36,785 nucleotides of DNA from a delta proteobacterium MLS_D (GCA_002030015.1 LQBH01000012.1:1-36785); one strand, 5' to 3'; positions 24,357 through 33,398 are shown, numbered from the stretch's first letter. Notes: generated by a model not told the origin, from the sequence alone. Translations and numbers: made by a program.

Positions 24357-24761
24357 CTACAACGCCAGCTCGAAGGCATCCCGAATGTGGTGTATTGTAT
24401 TTTCCCGCGATGTCATGCGAACAGCCAGTACATCGAAACGAGCCTTTCGCCCGCACAGGTCGTGGTCCTCCAGGTAGCGGAGCGCCGTTCGGGACAGCTT
24501 TTTCTGTTTCGACAGGGTTACTGATACCTCGGGATCGCCGAATGTGGAGGAGGTTCTGCTTTTTACCTCCACGAAGACGATTTCATCTCCGTCGCGGGCG
24601 ATAATATCGATTTCTCCGAAGACGCACCGGTAATTTGACGACAGGATACAGTATCCTTGTTTTTGGAGATACCGGGCGGCTATTTTTTCTCCCAGTAATC
24701 CCCGGTCACGGTTCGCTGAAGGTAACCTTGAAGGTCCGCCTGTGGATTTTGCAGTAACCAT
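24357..24761 (-). CDS. yraN: YraN/UPF0102 family endonuclease-like protein
   Basis: This 134-residue protein has the UPF0102 core GLLGEKIAARYLQKQGY, then NYRCVFGEIDIIARDGD and EIVFVEVKSRTS. The D-x(n)-ExK pattern matches the Holliday-junction-resolvase-like nuclease fold. Its role is not well established. The predicted start at 24761 overlaps the rnhB end by 56 bp, longer than normal; no better start is seen between there and the conserved core. Confidence 0.9.
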   Translation of the reverse strand: MVTAKSTGGPSRLPSANRDRGLLGEKIAARYLQKQGYCILSSNYRCVFGEIDIIARDGDEIVFVEVKSRTSSTFGDPEVSVTLSKQKKLSRTALRYLEDHDLCGRKARFDVLAVRMTSRENTIHHIRDAFELAL

Positions 24762-25302
24762 ACCGTCGTATCGCTTCTCGGTGTTCGCTCGTACCGTATC
24801 CCTTGTTTTTGCCGAAATTATACTGGGAATACTGAATATGGTACCGGTCCATCAATTGATCACGGGAAACCTTGGCTATGATGGATGCAGCCGCTATAGA
24901 GAGGCAGATTGAGTCCCCTCGAATGATCGTCCTTTGCGGAATAGAAAGATCAATGCGAGAGATGCCGTCAATAAGGATGAAGTCGGGAGGAGCCGCAAGA
25001 TCAAGAACGGCTTTTCGCATCGCCAGCAATGTTGCCTGAAGAATATTAATGGCATCTATTACGGCAGGTTCAACGAAGGCGATGCCTACCGAAAGGGCGT
25101 CTTCCATGATGGTACGATAAAGCCGCTCCCTTCTGGCGGGACTCAGCTTCTTGGAATCCCGGATATCGCTGTTCTCGTATCCTTCCGGGAAGATCACCGC
25201 CGCGGCCGCGACAGGCCCTGCAAGAGGGCCTCTTCCCGCTTCGTCAACTCCAGCGATGCGGTGGAATCCGAGAAGGCGGCCCTGTTGTTCGAATTCGGTC
25301 AT
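24706..25302 (-). CDS. rnhB: Ribonuclease HII
   Basis: This 198-residue enzyme removes RNA from RNA-DNA hybrids and single ribonucleotides. The catalytic acids are D20 and E21 in GVDEAGRGPLAGP, D112 (FILIDG) and D130 (IRGDSICLSIAAASI). The C-terminal GYGTSEH motif is present. The start abuts the rplS stop without a gap, so translation is probably coupled. Confidence 0.96.
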   Translation of the reverse strand: MTEFEQQGRLLGFHRIAGVDEAGRGPLAGPVAAAAVIFPEGYENSDIRDSKKLSPARRERLYRTIMEDALSVGIAFVEPAVIDAINILQATLLAMRKAVLDLAAPPDFILIDGISRIDLSIPQRTIIRGDSICLSIAAASIIAKVSRDQLMDRYHIQYSQYNFGKNKGYGTSEHREAIRRYGYCKIHRRTFKVTFSEP

Positions 25303-25650
25303 TTAAATTCTGCCGAGTTCCCTGATACGCGCCTTTTTCCCCTTGAGATTTCTCAGATAGTACAGGCGGGATCTCCTTACCCTGCCTCTCATTACCAGCT
25401 CGATCTTGTCGATGACGGGTGAATGAATCGGGAAAGTTCGCTCAACCCCGATGCCGGAGGATATTTTTCTCACGGTGAATGTTGCCCGATTAAGCCCGGC
25501 ACGTTTTCTGATGACGGTTCCCTTGAATATCTGAATCCGCTCCTTCTGGCCTTCAACGATGCGGACGTGCACCTTGACGGTATCCCCCGCCTTGAAATAA
25601 GGAATATCCATCCTCATCTGTTCTTTTTCAATCATGTCGAGAACATTCAT
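25303..25650 (-). CDS. rplS: 50S ribosomal protein L19
   Basis: This 115-residue protein sits at the interface of the ribosomal subunits. The signature [19 protein letters not shown] and the [15 protein letters not shown] and [20 protein letters not shown] segments are complete. Length is as usual. GAGGAGGG lies before the ATG. It is preceded by its own promoter-like element in a 121-bp gap. Confidence 0.98.
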   Translation of the reverse strand: MNVLDMIEKEQMRMDIPYFKAGDTVKVHVRIVEGQKERIQIFKGTVIRKRAGLNRATFTVRKISSGIGVERTFPIHSPVIDKIELVMRGRVRRSRLYYLRNLKGKKARIRELGRI

Positions 25651-25699
25651 TATTCGAAACCCTCCTCGGTAACGCCGTCGATCTCACTGTGAAACGGCA

Positions 25700-25729
25700 T
25701 CTATAAAACAAAGAGTCCGCAAAAGTCAA
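25700..25729 (-). promoter_or_regulatory. Candidate internal promoter before rplS
   Basis: On the minus strand TTGACT (25729-25724, 5/6) is followed after 18 bp by TATAGA (25705-25700, 4/6). It stands in the only sizeable gap inside the trmD-rplS block. It could allow extra L19 synthesis independent of the low-abundance modification enzymes upstream. Confidence 0.45.
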
Positions 25730-25771
25730 TGGAAAATAAAGAATGGGAGACATGGCAATGAAATAGCCTGG

Positions 25772-26338
25772 TCAAGCTCCCGCCAGCCTGTCCATGACGA
25801 TCGATACGGCCGATCGAACCGACAGGTGATTATACCCGGTTGTTCCCCGGATCGGTTCAAGAAGGAAATCGGCATTCTTCAACACATCTTTGGAGATACC
25901 CCAGCCCGTTCCGAACAGGAGAAGCCACTCTCCGGCATACTCGAGCATCGCCGCCCGGAGGTCGTAGAATGATATATTCCTCCGTTTATCCTGAGCGCTT
26001 GTGGCGACGAGACGGGGATGTTGCCCGGTCTCCGCTGCGATAGCGTTTTGCACCGCCTCAAGCGATGGCTGTACTCTCACAATGTCGAAAGCTTCCTTCC
26101 TTGCCGGATTGTAGGATGCTCCGTATCCCTGCCGCCAGTGCGCCAGAATGCGATGAACAAAGTCACGCTGTATTTCAAGGGGTGTAATTATGAAAAATCG
26201 GCGTGCACCGTAGGTTCTCCCGGTCCGGGCAATATCGTGAATGTCAAGGTTTGTCACCGCTGTAGTCACGATGTCGCCCTTTTTGTTGTAGACGGGATAG
26301 TGGAGGAGTGCGATGGAAAAACTAGCCTTCTGATTCAT
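25772..26338 (-). CDS. SPOUT-type RNA methyltransferase (Methyltrn_RNA_4 family)
   Basis: This 188-residue protein sits between trmD and rplS. It has a [17 protein letters not shown] start, then a C-terminal knot region ([15 protein letters not shown], then [24 protein letters not shown]) like TrmD-related SAM methyltransferases. The family is found in this exact place in deltaproteobacteria and some thermophiles. Its RNA target is not established to my knowledge. The start overlaps the trmD 3' end by 17 nt. Confidence 0.85.
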   Translation of the reverse strand: MNQKASFSIALLHYPVYNKKGDIVTTAVTNLDIHDIARTGRTYGARRFFIITPLEIQRDFVHRILAHWRQGYGASYNPARKEAFDIVRVQPSLEAVQNAIAAETGQHPRLVATSAQDKRRNISFYDLRAAMLEYAGEWLLLFGTGWGISKDVLKNADFLLEPIRGTTGYNHLSVRSAVSIVMDRLAGA

Positions 26339-27059
26339 TCCTGAGTGCCCCGAGCATGATCTGGTCTTCCTCCGTCAACTCCGCCCGGGCCAGCAGATCG
26401 GGTCTTCGTTCAAGCGTTCTTTTCAGGGACTCCCGGCGTCGCCATAGACGGATGTTCTTTTCATGACCCGACAGCAGAACTTCGGGTACCTTCCAATCCC
26501 GGTAGTGGCGGGGCCTCGTATAGTGGGGACCCTCGAGCAGTCCCGTTGAGTGCGAATCATTCAGTATCGTTTCGTGATTACCCGCGAAACCTTCCACCAG
26601 GCGGGAAACGGCATCAACAACGACGAGGGCTGCGAATTCCCCGCCCGACAGGACATAATCACCTATAGACAGTTCCCGGTCGGCGAGATGTCGCCCGACT
26701 CGTTCGTCGATACCTTCGTAATGACCGCAGATGAGTACGATGTGGCTGCTGAGACTGAGTTCCTCGGCAGCTGCCTGTGTGAACGGTTCCCCCTGCGGTG
26801 ACAGGAGTATTACGAGACTCGAATGCCGATCGGGCACAACGGCCTGAATGGCGCGATCAACCGGTTCCACCTTGAGGATCATGCCGCCGCCGCCGCCGAA
26901 GGGCACATCGTCGGTAACCCGGTGTTTCCCGGCGGCGTAGTCCCTGATGTTGTGGATGCCGATTTCGATCAATCCACTGTCGATTGCCCGTTTAAAAAGA
27001 CTCGCGCGAAAGGGGGAATCGAATATTTCGGGAAAAAGGGTGAGAATATCGAAACGCAT
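26322..27059 (-). CDS. trmD: tRNA (guanine(37)-N1)-methyltransferase
   Basis: This 245-residue enzyme methylates G37 next to the anticodon and prevents frameshifting. The start [15 protein letters not shown], the [15 protein letters not shown] loop, [11 protein letters not shown] and the knot segment [21 protein letters not shown] are all present. Length is typical. It lies 9 bp after rimM. Confidence 0.98.
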   Translation of the reverse strand: MRFDILTLFPEIFDSPFRASLFKRAIDSGLIEIGIHNIRDYAAGKHRVTDDVPFGGGGGMILKVEPVDRAIQAVVPDRHSSLVILLSPQGEPFTQAAAEELSLSSHIVLICGHYEGIDERVGRHLADRELSIGDYVLSGGEFAALVVVDAVSRLVEGFAGNHETILNDSHSTGLLEGPHYTRPRHYRDWKVPEVLLSGHEKNIRLWRRRESLKRTLERRPDLLARAELTEEDQIMLGALRNESEG

Positions 27060-27068
27060 GGCGACGCT

Positions 27069-27572
27069 TTACAGCTCCCGGGGAAGTGATGCTACAACGA
27101 TTCCCCCGTGAATGTCTATTTTTTTAATAAACCCTTCAACCGCTGGGAGGAGAGTTTCTCCCCCGGGGCCTTCACACACATATACATCGTTACTGCCGGT
27201 GGCAATGATAGAGGTGATGACCCCCAGCTTTTCACCGTCCTCGTTAACAACCTCAAGTCCGATGATATCTTCCCAGAAGTATTCGTCTTCTTCAAGTGGA
27301 TCCAGGGCGTTTCTGGGCAGGAACAGGTACCGTCCCTTCAGGTTCGCCGATGCTTCCACAGTTTCGATGCCTTCAAGTGAGAGAAGTATGGTTTTTCCTT
27401 TAATGGTGATTCCGGTAATCCGGTAAGAAACTGCGCTGGATACGTCGTGCCCGATAAAAACAGACTGCTGTCGTGTGATAGTTTCGCCTGACGCCAGGTA
27501 GGAAACGGCCTTGAGCCTGCCCCCGAGGCCGATCTGCTTGACAATTTTCCCTATAGTTATTAAATCCTTCAA
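27069..27572 (-). CDS. rimM: 16S rRNA processing protein RimM
   Basis: This 167-residue factor matures the 30S head domain and binds S19. It has the N-terminal GKIVKQIGLGGRLKAVSYL segment and the PRC-barrel part (EYFWEDIIGLEVVNEDGEKLG). The start codon is immediately after the khpA stop. Length and order are typical. Confidence 0.95.
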   Translation of the reverse strand: MKDLITIGKIVKQIGLGGRLKAVSYLASGETITRQQSVFIGHDVSSAVSYRITGITIKGKTILLSLEGIETVEASANLKGRYLFLPRNALDPLEEDEYFWEDIIGLEVVNEDGEKLGVITSIIATGSNDVYVCEGPGGETLLPAVEGFIKKIDIHGGIVVASLPREL

Positions 27573-27818
27573 CTATTCGATAATTTCCAGTACCGACCTC
27601 TTGTTAAGCTTCGATGAGGCAGCGCTGAGAATGGTGCGCATTGCCTTGGCGGTTTTGCCCTGTTTCCCGATGACCTTGCCGAGGTCTTCCTTGGTAACCC
27701 TCAGTTCGATGACCGATGTCTGTTCACCCACCACCTCGGAAACATCAACCTGGTCGGGGTGGTCTACCAGCGCCTGTGCGATATACTTGATCAGATCCTT
27801 CATCGTACCACCGTCCAT
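27573..27818 (-). CDS. khpA: KH-domain RNA-binding protein KhpA
   Basis: This 81-residue protein is a single KH domain with the RNA-binding loop [16 protein letters not shown]. It starts [18 protein letters not shown] 27818 is chosen because GGAGG lies 8 nt upstream; an ATG at 27803 would give the more usual family start MKDLIKYI. KhpA forms complexes with KhpB in other bacteria and binds many small RNAs. Confidence 0.93.
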   Translation of the reverse strand: MDGGTMKDLIKYIAQALVDHPDQVDVSEVVGEQTSVIELRVTKEDLGKVIGKQGKTAKAMRTILSAASSKLNKRSVLEIIE

Positions 27819-27882
27819 CGTGTCAACCTCCACAGCGTGCAAGAATTAAAAAGCCGATACGAATCTTGTCCTGGTCGAGCCG

Positions 27883-28152
27883 CTATTGTGTAACCGGTGT
27901 TTCCTTCGGGATAGGGATTCCCTTCTTTTGCAAAAGATTCGAGACTGTTCTGGACGGTTTCGCACCTCTGGACAGCCATTCCACGACGCGGTCTTCTTTG
28001 ATGTTTATGACGGCGGGATCCTGGAGCGGATCGTAGTTTCCGATTATCTCTATGAATCGTCCATCCCTTGGTGACTGGCTGTCCGCCACGACAATGCGGT
28101 AAAAGGGTTTTTTCTTCGCACCCATGCGGGTAAGTCTGATTTTCGTCGCCAT
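27883..28152 (-). CDS. rpsP: 30S ribosomal protein S16
   Basis: This 89-residue ribosomal protein has the complete signature [20 protein letters not shown], then [29 protein letters not shown] ribosome site stands upstream. It opens the rpsP-khpA-rimM-trmD-rplS string. The 99-bp gap to ffh upstream has AT-rich stretches, but I could not fix a convincing promoter. Confidence 0.98.
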   Translation of the reverse strand: MATKIRLTRMGAKKKPFYRIVVADSQSPRDGRFIEIIGNYDPLQDPAVINIKEDRVVEWLSRGAKPSRTVSNLLQKKGIPIPKETPVTQ

Positions 28153-28251
28153 GCTGATTGATTCCTACCTCCGGCCTTTCAAGTTTTTTACATATATCTA
28201 AGTGAGATTCTATAGAGCGTGAATGCTATTGATAACATAGTTGTACGACAA

Positions 28252-29583
28252 TTAAAAGGGTATTTTCCCTCTGGAAAATGATTTCATGCCGCCCTTCGAC
28301 AATTTTTTCATCATTTTTCTCATGGCCTCGTAATTTTTTATGACTCTGTTGACGTCCTGCACCGTGGTGCCACTGCCGGCGGCGATTCTTTTGCGGCGGT
28401 TTCCGTTTATTATTTTGTAATGCTCGCGTTCCTGTTTCGTCATGGAATCGATGACAGCCGTTATTTTGACCAGTTCACCTTCATCGGGCTGCATGTTCTT
28501 CAGGCCCTTCATTTTCCCGGCACCGGGAATCATGCCGAGTATGTCCTGAAGCGAGCCTATTTTTCTGATCTGCTGCAGTTGCGCCTTGAGATCGTCAAGC
28601 GTGAAGTCGTTCTTCCTTATTTTTCTTTCAAGCTCTTTTGCGGCCTTTTCATCGATCGTCTTCTGCGCCTTTTCAACAAGCGTAAGGATATCGCCCATCC
28701 CGAGAATCCGGGAGGCCATTCGCTCGGCGTGGAAAACTTCCAGGGCATCGATTTTTTCACCGATTCCCAGGAACTTGATAGGCGTGCCGGTCACCTTTCG
28801 CAGGGAGAGTGCGGCGCCGCCGCGGGCGTCGCCGTCAATCTTGGTCAGGACCACGCCGTCGACGGCCAGGGTTTCGTTGAACGATTGGGCGACTGAGACG
28901 GCCTCCTGGCCGGTCATGGCGTCGGCGACAAGCAGGATTTCCGAAGGATTCACCGCCGCCTTTATCCGGGCAAGTTCTTCCATCAGCGTCTGGTCGATGT
29001 GCAGTCGGCCTGCCGTGTCGATGAGCAATGTTTCGAATCCGTTCGCGCGGGAATACTCGAAGGCATCGACGCATATTTTGACGGGATTTTTCACTTCACC
29101 TGATTCGAAGACGGGTACGTCGATTTTATTCCCGAGGATTTTCAATTGTTCCATGGCCGCGGGACGGTATACGTCGGCCGAGACAAGGGCGACCCGGTTC
29201 CCCTGTTCCTTGAGGTGCCGGGCCAGTTTGGCGGCTGTTGTTGTTTTGCCGCATCCCTGGAGGCCTACCAGCATGATTGGCGAAGGAAACCTGCCGTCCA
29301 GCTTCAGCTGGTTGTTCTCGTCGGCCATCAGGAGCACCAGTTGATCGTGGACGATCTTGACGATCTGCTGCCCCGGCGTGATGCTGTCCAGCACCTCCCG
29401 TCCGACGGCATGTTCCCGGACTTCCTCTATAAATTCTCTGACCACCCTGAAATTCACGTCCGCTTCGAGCAGGGCAATACGGATATCCTTCAGGGCTTCT
29501 CGTATGTTTTCCTCGTCAAGGGTCCCCCGGCCCTTGAGTTTTTTAAAGACTGTTTCGAATTTTTCCGTCAGATTTTCAAACAT
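28252..29583 (-). CDS. ffh: Signal recognition particle protein Ffh
   Basis: This 443-residue GTPase targets nascent membrane proteins to the translocon with 4.5S RNA and FtsY. The N domain (1-90), the G domain with GLQGCGKTTTAAKLA, DTAGRLHID and TKIDGDARGGAALS (about 105-295), and the methionine-rich M domain (about 325-430) are in order. The C-terminal tail is short. Confidence 0.97.
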   Translation of the reverse strand: MFENLTEKFETVFKKLKGRGTLDEENIREALKDIRIALLEADVNFRVVREFIEEVREHAVGREVLDSITPGQQIVKIVHDQLVLLMADENNQLKLDGRFPSPIMLVGLQGCGKTTTAAKLARHLKEQGNRVALVSADVYRPAAMEQLKILGNKIDVPVFESGEVKNPVKICVDAFEYSRANGFETLLIDTAGRLHIDQTLMEELARIKAAVNPSEILLVADAMTGQEAVSVAQSFNETLAVDGVVLTKIDGDARGGAALSLRKVTGTPIKFLGIGEKIDALEVFHAERMASRILGMGDILTLVEKAQKTIDEKAAKELERKIRKNDFTLDDLKAQLQQIRKIGSLQDILGMIPGAGKMKGLKNMQPDEGELVKITAVIDSMTKQEREHYKIINGNRRKRIAAGSGTTVQDVNRVIKNYEAMRKMMKKLSKGGMKSFSRGKIPF

Positions 29584-29606
29584 TGGTCATACCATTCTGC
29601 AACGAT

Positions 29607-30209
29607 TCAGTTTTTCAGCACCAAGCATTTAAGCCCCTTGATGCCGTCCTCTATTCTGGCTGATTCCCGTTGTGCTTCATCACGATTGTCAAACCCTTCG
29701 ATCCTGAGCCGATACCACACACCCTGTTCAGCAGAGTCGCCTTTGTGAATCAGGGAGGCATATCCCATTTCAGCCAGCTTGTCACGAAGCCTCTCGGCGC
29801 CGGCCCTGTCTCGAAAGGCAGCAACCTGAATCGTGTAGGCCCGCGGTTCAACCACCGCTTCTTCATCCGGCATTTGCGGGCGCGGCGGTTTGGGCCGTCC
29901 CGCGATCTCGTCGTCGGGCATGACCTTCGAAAGGTCGTCCCCTTTTCGGGGCAAGGTCTGGTAGAAGGTGAGCGCCATATCGTCTTTTGCCGTCACCTCG
30001 GGTGGCGTTTCCCCGATTTCGGACATCTTTTCCCGAATAGCGGAGGGAATACCCTTCGCTATTTTTTCCGGGTAACTTTCGATATTGCGCCCGACCAGCA
30101 CGCCGAACATGAAAGATGCCAGGAGCAGAATCGAAATCCCGACAGTCATGACGGTAATGCCGATTCGGCCGATCGTCAGTCCAAATCGACTTTTGTTCCT
30201 CTTTGCCAT
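29607..30209 (-). CDS. SPOR-domain membrane protein
   Basis: This 200-residue protein has one membrane helix (about 17-40) with a basic N-terminus, a proline-rich linker (about 100-120) and a C-terminal SPOR domain (about 122-200, YTIQVAAFRDRAGAERLRDK). SPOR domains bind peptidoglycan stripped of stem peptides at the septum. The protein is FtsN- or DedD-like in layout but cannot be assigned to either. It follows argS by 54 bp, an order common in deltaproteobacteria. Confidence 0.9.
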   Translation of the reverse strand: MAKRNKSRFGLTIGRIGITVMTVGISILLLASFMFGVLVGRNIESYPEKIAKGIPSAIREKMSEIGETPPEVTAKDDMALTFYQTLPRKGDDLSKVMPDDEIAGRPKPPRPQMPDEEAVVEPRAYTIQVAAFRDRAGAERLRDKLAEMGYASLIHKGDSAEQGVWYRLRIEGFDNRDEAQRESARIEDGIKGLKCLVLKN

Positions 30210-30263
30210 CGGCTTGTTCCTTCACGGGTGAACTGGAACGTCCACCTGCTTGGTTTCACGCGC

Positions 30264-31928
30264 CTACATTCGATCCGGAGCTGAAACACCCAGCAGCCGC
30301 AGGGCGTTGCCAAGAACGATGCCAATAATTTTTACGAGGAAAAGTCGGGCTCCGGAAAGTTCCGCATCATCACTTATAACACGGTTTTTGTTGTAATAGC
30401 TGTGAAAAGCCGCCGCCAGCTCATGGCAGTAAAAGGTAATACGGTGAGGTTCGAGGCTTCTGGCGCTGCCTTCAACGAGATCGGGAAACCGGTCTATCAG
30501 CTTGATGAGTTCTCCTTCCTCGTCCAGTGCAAGACGTGAAAGGTCGGCCTCTTCATAAGCGGGAGCGGTATACCCGCGTTCAAGGGCCGTTCTGAAAATG
30601 CTCGAGATGCGGGCGTGGGCATACTGGACGTAGTAGACCGGGTTGTCGTTCGATCGGCTCTTGGCCACTTCAAGATCGAAATCCAGGTGGCTGTTTGATC
30701 GTCTCATCAGGAAATTATACCGGGCTGCGTCTTTTCCTACTTCGTCTATAACTTCCCGCAGCGTGACGAATTCACCCGCCCGGGTCGACATGGGAACGGG
30801 AACTCCGTCTCTCAGAAGGTTGACAAGCTGCACCAGGACGACCTGGAAGGCTTCGGGTTTTCTCCCTATGGCCTGAATGCCGGCGTACATCCGGGGGATG
30901 TACCCGTGGTGATCGGCGCCCCAGACGTCTATGACCAGGTCGAAGCCCCGTTCATATTTGTTTTTGTGATACCCGATATCGGCCGCGAAATAGGTAGGCG
31001 ATCCATTTTCCCGCACAACGACACGGTCTTTCTCGTCTCCGAAGGTGGTGGTGCGGAACCAGCGGGTTTGCTCGTCCCGGTACACGTAGCCTTTTTCCTC
31101 CAGTTCGTCGAGTAGGCGGCCGATGCCGTTGTTCCGGTGGAGCTCCTTTTCACTGAAATAGCGATCAAAGGTGATGCCGAAAGCGCAAAGATCTTCTTTG
31201 ATGCCTTCCATGATGATGCTGCCGCCGAACTCAGTAAAAAATGAAACCGTCTCGTCGATATCGGCGTTGAGCCAGCGTGTTCCGTAGCGATCCCTGATTT
31301 TTTCCGCCAGTTCGATAATGTAGTCTCCCTGATAACAGTCTTCCGGAAGGGCGACTTTTTCTCCGAGAAGTTCACGATATCGGTAAAGAATAGACCGGCC
31401 GAGCATATCCATCTGGTTCCCGGCGTCATTTATGTAATATTCCCGAGACACGGAGTATCCCGAAGCCTCGAGAATCCGGGCGATGACGTCACCCGTGACG
31501 GCTCCTCTGGCGTGGCCGATATGGAGGGGGCCTGTCGGGTTTGCGCTGACGAATTCCACCTGCACGTTTCTGCCGGCGCCGATGGAGGATGTTCCATATT
31601 GTTCCTTCAGTCGGTCTGCATCACGGAGCAGGGTGGCCCAGAAATCCTTTCGTATGAAAAAATTAATAAACCCCGGACCCGCGATTTCCACACGTTCGAT
31701 TATTTTTCTCGGATCATCGAGACGGGAAACGATTTGTTCCGCTATTGCCCTGGGATTCCGCCGCTGCAGAGAGGCGAGGGTCATGGCTATATTTGTTGCG
31801 TAATCACCGTGGGCGTCTTCACGGGGGAGATCGACTTCAACGGATGGAATGTCGCAGGGCGCCAAATCTCCCCCTTCGATACATGCAGTGATTGTCCGTT
31901 CAATCAGTTCCGTAAGCAGTTTTTTCAT
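30264..31928 (-). CDS. argS: Arginyl-tRNA synthetase
   Basis: This 554-residue class I synthetase charges tRNA-Arg. The N-terminal Add-1 domain (1-110), the HIGH motif at 136-139 ([14 protein letters not shown]), the MSTRAGEF loop in place of KMSKS, as in many ArgRS, and the C-terminal DALR helical domain ending [10 protein letters not shown] are complete. ATG 31928 is chosen over a frame extending to 31985, because the family begins [12 protein letters not shown] and the extension would run through leader hairpin sequence. Confidence 0.96.
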   Translation of the reverse strand: MKKLLTELIERTITACIEGGDLAPCDIPSVEVDLPREDAHGDYATNIAMTLASLQRRNPRAIAEQIVSRLDDPRKIIERVEIAGPGFINFFIRKDFWATLLRDADRLKEQYGTSSIGAGRNVQVEFVSANPTGPLHIGHARGAVTGDVIARILEASGYSVSREYYINDAGNQMDMLGRSILYRYRELLGEKVALPEDCYQGDYIIELAEKIRDRYGTRWLNADIDETVSFFTEFGGSIIMEGIKEDLCAFGITFDRYFSEKELHRNNGIGRLLDELEEKGYVYRDEQTRWFRTTTFGDEKDRVVVRENGSPTYFAADIGYHKNKYERGFDLVIDVWGADHHGYIPRMYAGIQAIGRKPEAFQVVLVQLVNLLRDGVPVPMSTRAGEFVTLREVIDEVGKDAARYNFLMRRSNSHLDFDLEVAKSRSNDNPVYYVQYAHARISSIFRTALERGYTAPAYEEADLSRLALDEEGELIKLIDRFPDLVEGSARSLEPHRITFYCHELAAAFHSYYNKNRVISDDAELSGARLFLVKIIGIVLGNALRLLGVSAPDRM

Positions 31929-31951
31929 CGGTTTGTCAAATCTCCCGGGTA

Positions 31952-31982
31952 TAAAAAAGGAAAAGTTGGCGCAAAGGCCAAC
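31952..31982 (-). terminator. Terminator-like hairpin in the argS leader (candidate attenuator)
   Basis: On the minus strand GTTGGC (31982-31977) and GCCAAC (31970-31965) make a 6-bp stem with a 6-nt loop. The tract TTTTCCTTTTTT (31964-31953) follows. It lies after the predicted argS promoter and 24 bp before the ATG. It may attenuate argS. If the upstream promoter is false, it is simply the terminator of the prepilin peptidase gene. Confidence 0.6.
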
Positions 31983-32029
31983 CACGTGTTTTGTTCGCGG
32001 AAAGAAGCCAGCCGACTTCCCTGCGGCTT

Positions 32030-32056
32030 ATAATATGCGTAAACCGGGTAAGTCAA
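32030..32056 (-). promoter_or_regulatory. Candidate promoter of argS
   Basis: On the minus strand TTGACT (32056-32051, 5/6) is followed after 15 bp by TATTAT (32035-32030, 5/6), itself in the AT-rich string TATTATAA. The spacing is short but tolerable. It gives a leader of about 95 nt holding the hairpin at 31965-31982 and a smaller one (AGCCG/CGGCT, 32028-32010). Confidence 0.5.
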
Positions 32057-32109
32057 GACAATTGACATTCCCTCCATGTCGGAGGACCTTCTATTTTATC
32101 ACTATTTTA

Positions 32110-32874
32110 TCAGGGACCGCCGATGAGATACAGCAGATAATCTCCGAAAAAGAGGTATGAACCGGCCCCGATTGAAAGGAAAGGGCCGAAGGGAACGGCA
32201 TACTGAGAAGTTTTCCCTTGCCAGATCATTGCGCCTATGCCCACGACGGCGCCCGTTAAAGATGCGACCAGGACGATGTGAATGAGTGCTTTCCAGCCCA
32301 GGAAGGCTCCCGCCATGGCCAGCAGGTTGATGTCGCCGCCGCCCATTCCTTCGCGGCCTGTCAGCCATTCATAGTATACGGCGACGAAGTAAAGCGACCC
32401 GGCACCGATCATGATGCCAAGAAAGGCGTCGAGAGGACCGACGTTCATCCAGAAGACGCCGGCAAGAAAGAACAGGGGTATGCCCGGAAGTGTGATAGAA
32501 TGAGGAATGATCTGGTGACGAAGGTCGATAACGCTGATCACGATGAGTGCGGCGGAGAACAGGAACGCTGAGAGAAGAGAAGCGGAGAGACCGTACTGCA
32601 GGAAAAGAAGAAGTGCGATCACGGCCGTCAGGAACTCCACGGCGGGGTACTGGGGGGACAGTTTCGCCTTGCAGTGACGACAGGCGCCTCCGAGCAGAAA
32701 GTAGCTCACGATGGGTATGTTGTCGCGCCACCGTATGGGTTGGCCGCAGGACAGGCAGTGGGACGCGGGCGTAACGATCGAGGCGCCCTCGGGAAGCCGG
32801 TATATGCAGACGTTGAGAAAACTCCCGACAACCGCCCCAACCACAAATGAAAAAACAGCCATGAAAACAAACAT
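32110..32874 (-). CDS. pilD: Prepilin peptidase / N-methyltransferase
   Basis: This 254-residue multi-pass membrane aspartyl protease cuts the leader of type IV prepilins or type II secretion pseudopilins. The N-terminal zinc-binding cysteines are C40, C43, C65 and C68. The two catalytic aspartates are D117 (VIDLRHQIIP) and D181 (GGGDINLLAMAGAFLGW). Seven or eight membrane helices are apparent. No pilin gene is adjacent. A promoter-like pair lies upstream at 32948-32976. Confidence 0.95.
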   Translation of the reverse strand: MFVFMAVFSFVVGAVVGSFLNVCIYRLPEGASIVTPASHCLSCGQPIRWRDNIPIVSYFLLGGACRHCKAKLSPQYPAVEFLTAVIALLLFLQYGLSASLLSAFLFSAALIVISVIDLRHQIIPHSITLPGIPLFFLAGVFWMNVGPLDAFLGIMIGAGSLYFVAVYYEWLTGREGMGGGDINLLAMAGAFLGWKALIHIVLVASLTGAVVGIGAMIWQGKTSQYAVPFGPFLSIGAGSYLFFGDYLLYLIGGP

Positions 32875-32924
32875 TACACCGCGAGTCTCCCTGTTTCATG
32901 GTTTCGTGTTCCGCAGCACTCCCC

Positions 32925-32953
32925 TTGAATAAGGAGCAATGATGGCATATATA
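32925..32953 (+). promoter_or_regulatory. Candidate promoter of yjbQ-maf-yggS, sharing its -10 with the divergent promoter
   Basis: TTGAAT (32925-32930, 4/6) and TATATA (32948-32953, 4/6) are exactly 17 bp apart. The yjbQ ATG is at 33003. TATATA is its own reverse complement, so the divergent promoter uses the same six bases. Confidence 0.45.
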
Positions 32954-32970
32954 CAATGCCGATGATGGCA
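32939..32970 (+). repeat. Direct repeat of ATGATGGCA around the shared -10 box
   Basis: ATGATGGCA occurs at 32939-32947 and at 32962-32970, 23 bp apart. The first copy abuts the TATATA box; the second lies in the spacer of the minus-strand promoter. A protein bound there would block both promoters. The repeat is short, so chance is possible. Confidence 0.4.
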
Positions 32971-32976
32971 AGTCAA
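32948..32976 (-). promoter_or_regulatory. Candidate promoter of the prepilin peptidase gene
   Basis: On the minus strand TTGACT (32976-32971, 5/6) and TATATA (32953-32948, 4/6) are 17 bp apart. The pilD ATG lies about 74 bp downstream. Confidence 0.5.
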
Positions 32977-33002
32977 AGACGAACTGAAAGGGGAGTGATT
33001 CG

Positions 33003-33398
33003 ATGCATCGATTGTCCGTCCAGACGAACTCGCCCATAGAGATGATCGACATTACTGACAGGGTCGGAGAGATCGTCGCTTCGTCGGGCGTTGAGGAAGG
33101 CCTCTGTTATATTTTCGTTCCCCATACAACAGCAGCCGTAACGATCAACGAAAACGCCGATCCTGATGTGCAGGCCGATATCATTCAGGGCCTGGAATCC
33201 ATGGTTCCGCCGAATGCAGGGTACCGCCACCGTGAGGGCAATGCCGACGCGCACATTAAGGCCTCGCTTATCGGTGCGTCGCAAACGGTTCTCGTCGAGG
33301 AGGGGCGGCCGTTGCTAGGGATCTGGCAGTCGATATTTTTCTGTGAATTCGACGGTCCCCGTCGTCGAAATGTCTGGGTGACCGTGGGAAGACGATGA
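33003..33398 (+). CDS. yjbQ: YjbQ/UPF0047 family protein
   Basis: This 131-residue protein has the family motifs VPHTTAAVTINENADPDV, YRHREGNADAHIKASLIG and LLGIWQSIFFCEFDGPR. E. coli YjbQ has a weak thiamin-phosphate-synthase activity; the physiological role is not settled. Conserved histidines suggest a metal or phosphate site. A GGGGAG ribosome site precedes the ATG. The stop overlaps the maf start by 4 nt. Confidence 0.93.
   Translation: MHRLSVQTNSPIEMIDITDRVGEIVASSGVEEGLCYIFVPHTTAAVTINENADPDVQADIIQGLESMVPPNAGYRHREGNADAHIKASLIGASQTVLVEEGRPLLGIWQSIFFCEFDGPRRRNVWVTVGRR

Noticed and set aside
24274..24456. 61-residue N-terminal extension of rsmI
   Set aside because: The RsmI family starts at MKPGTLYIVATPIGN, and a ribosome site lies just before ATG 24273. 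The extension has no family similarity.
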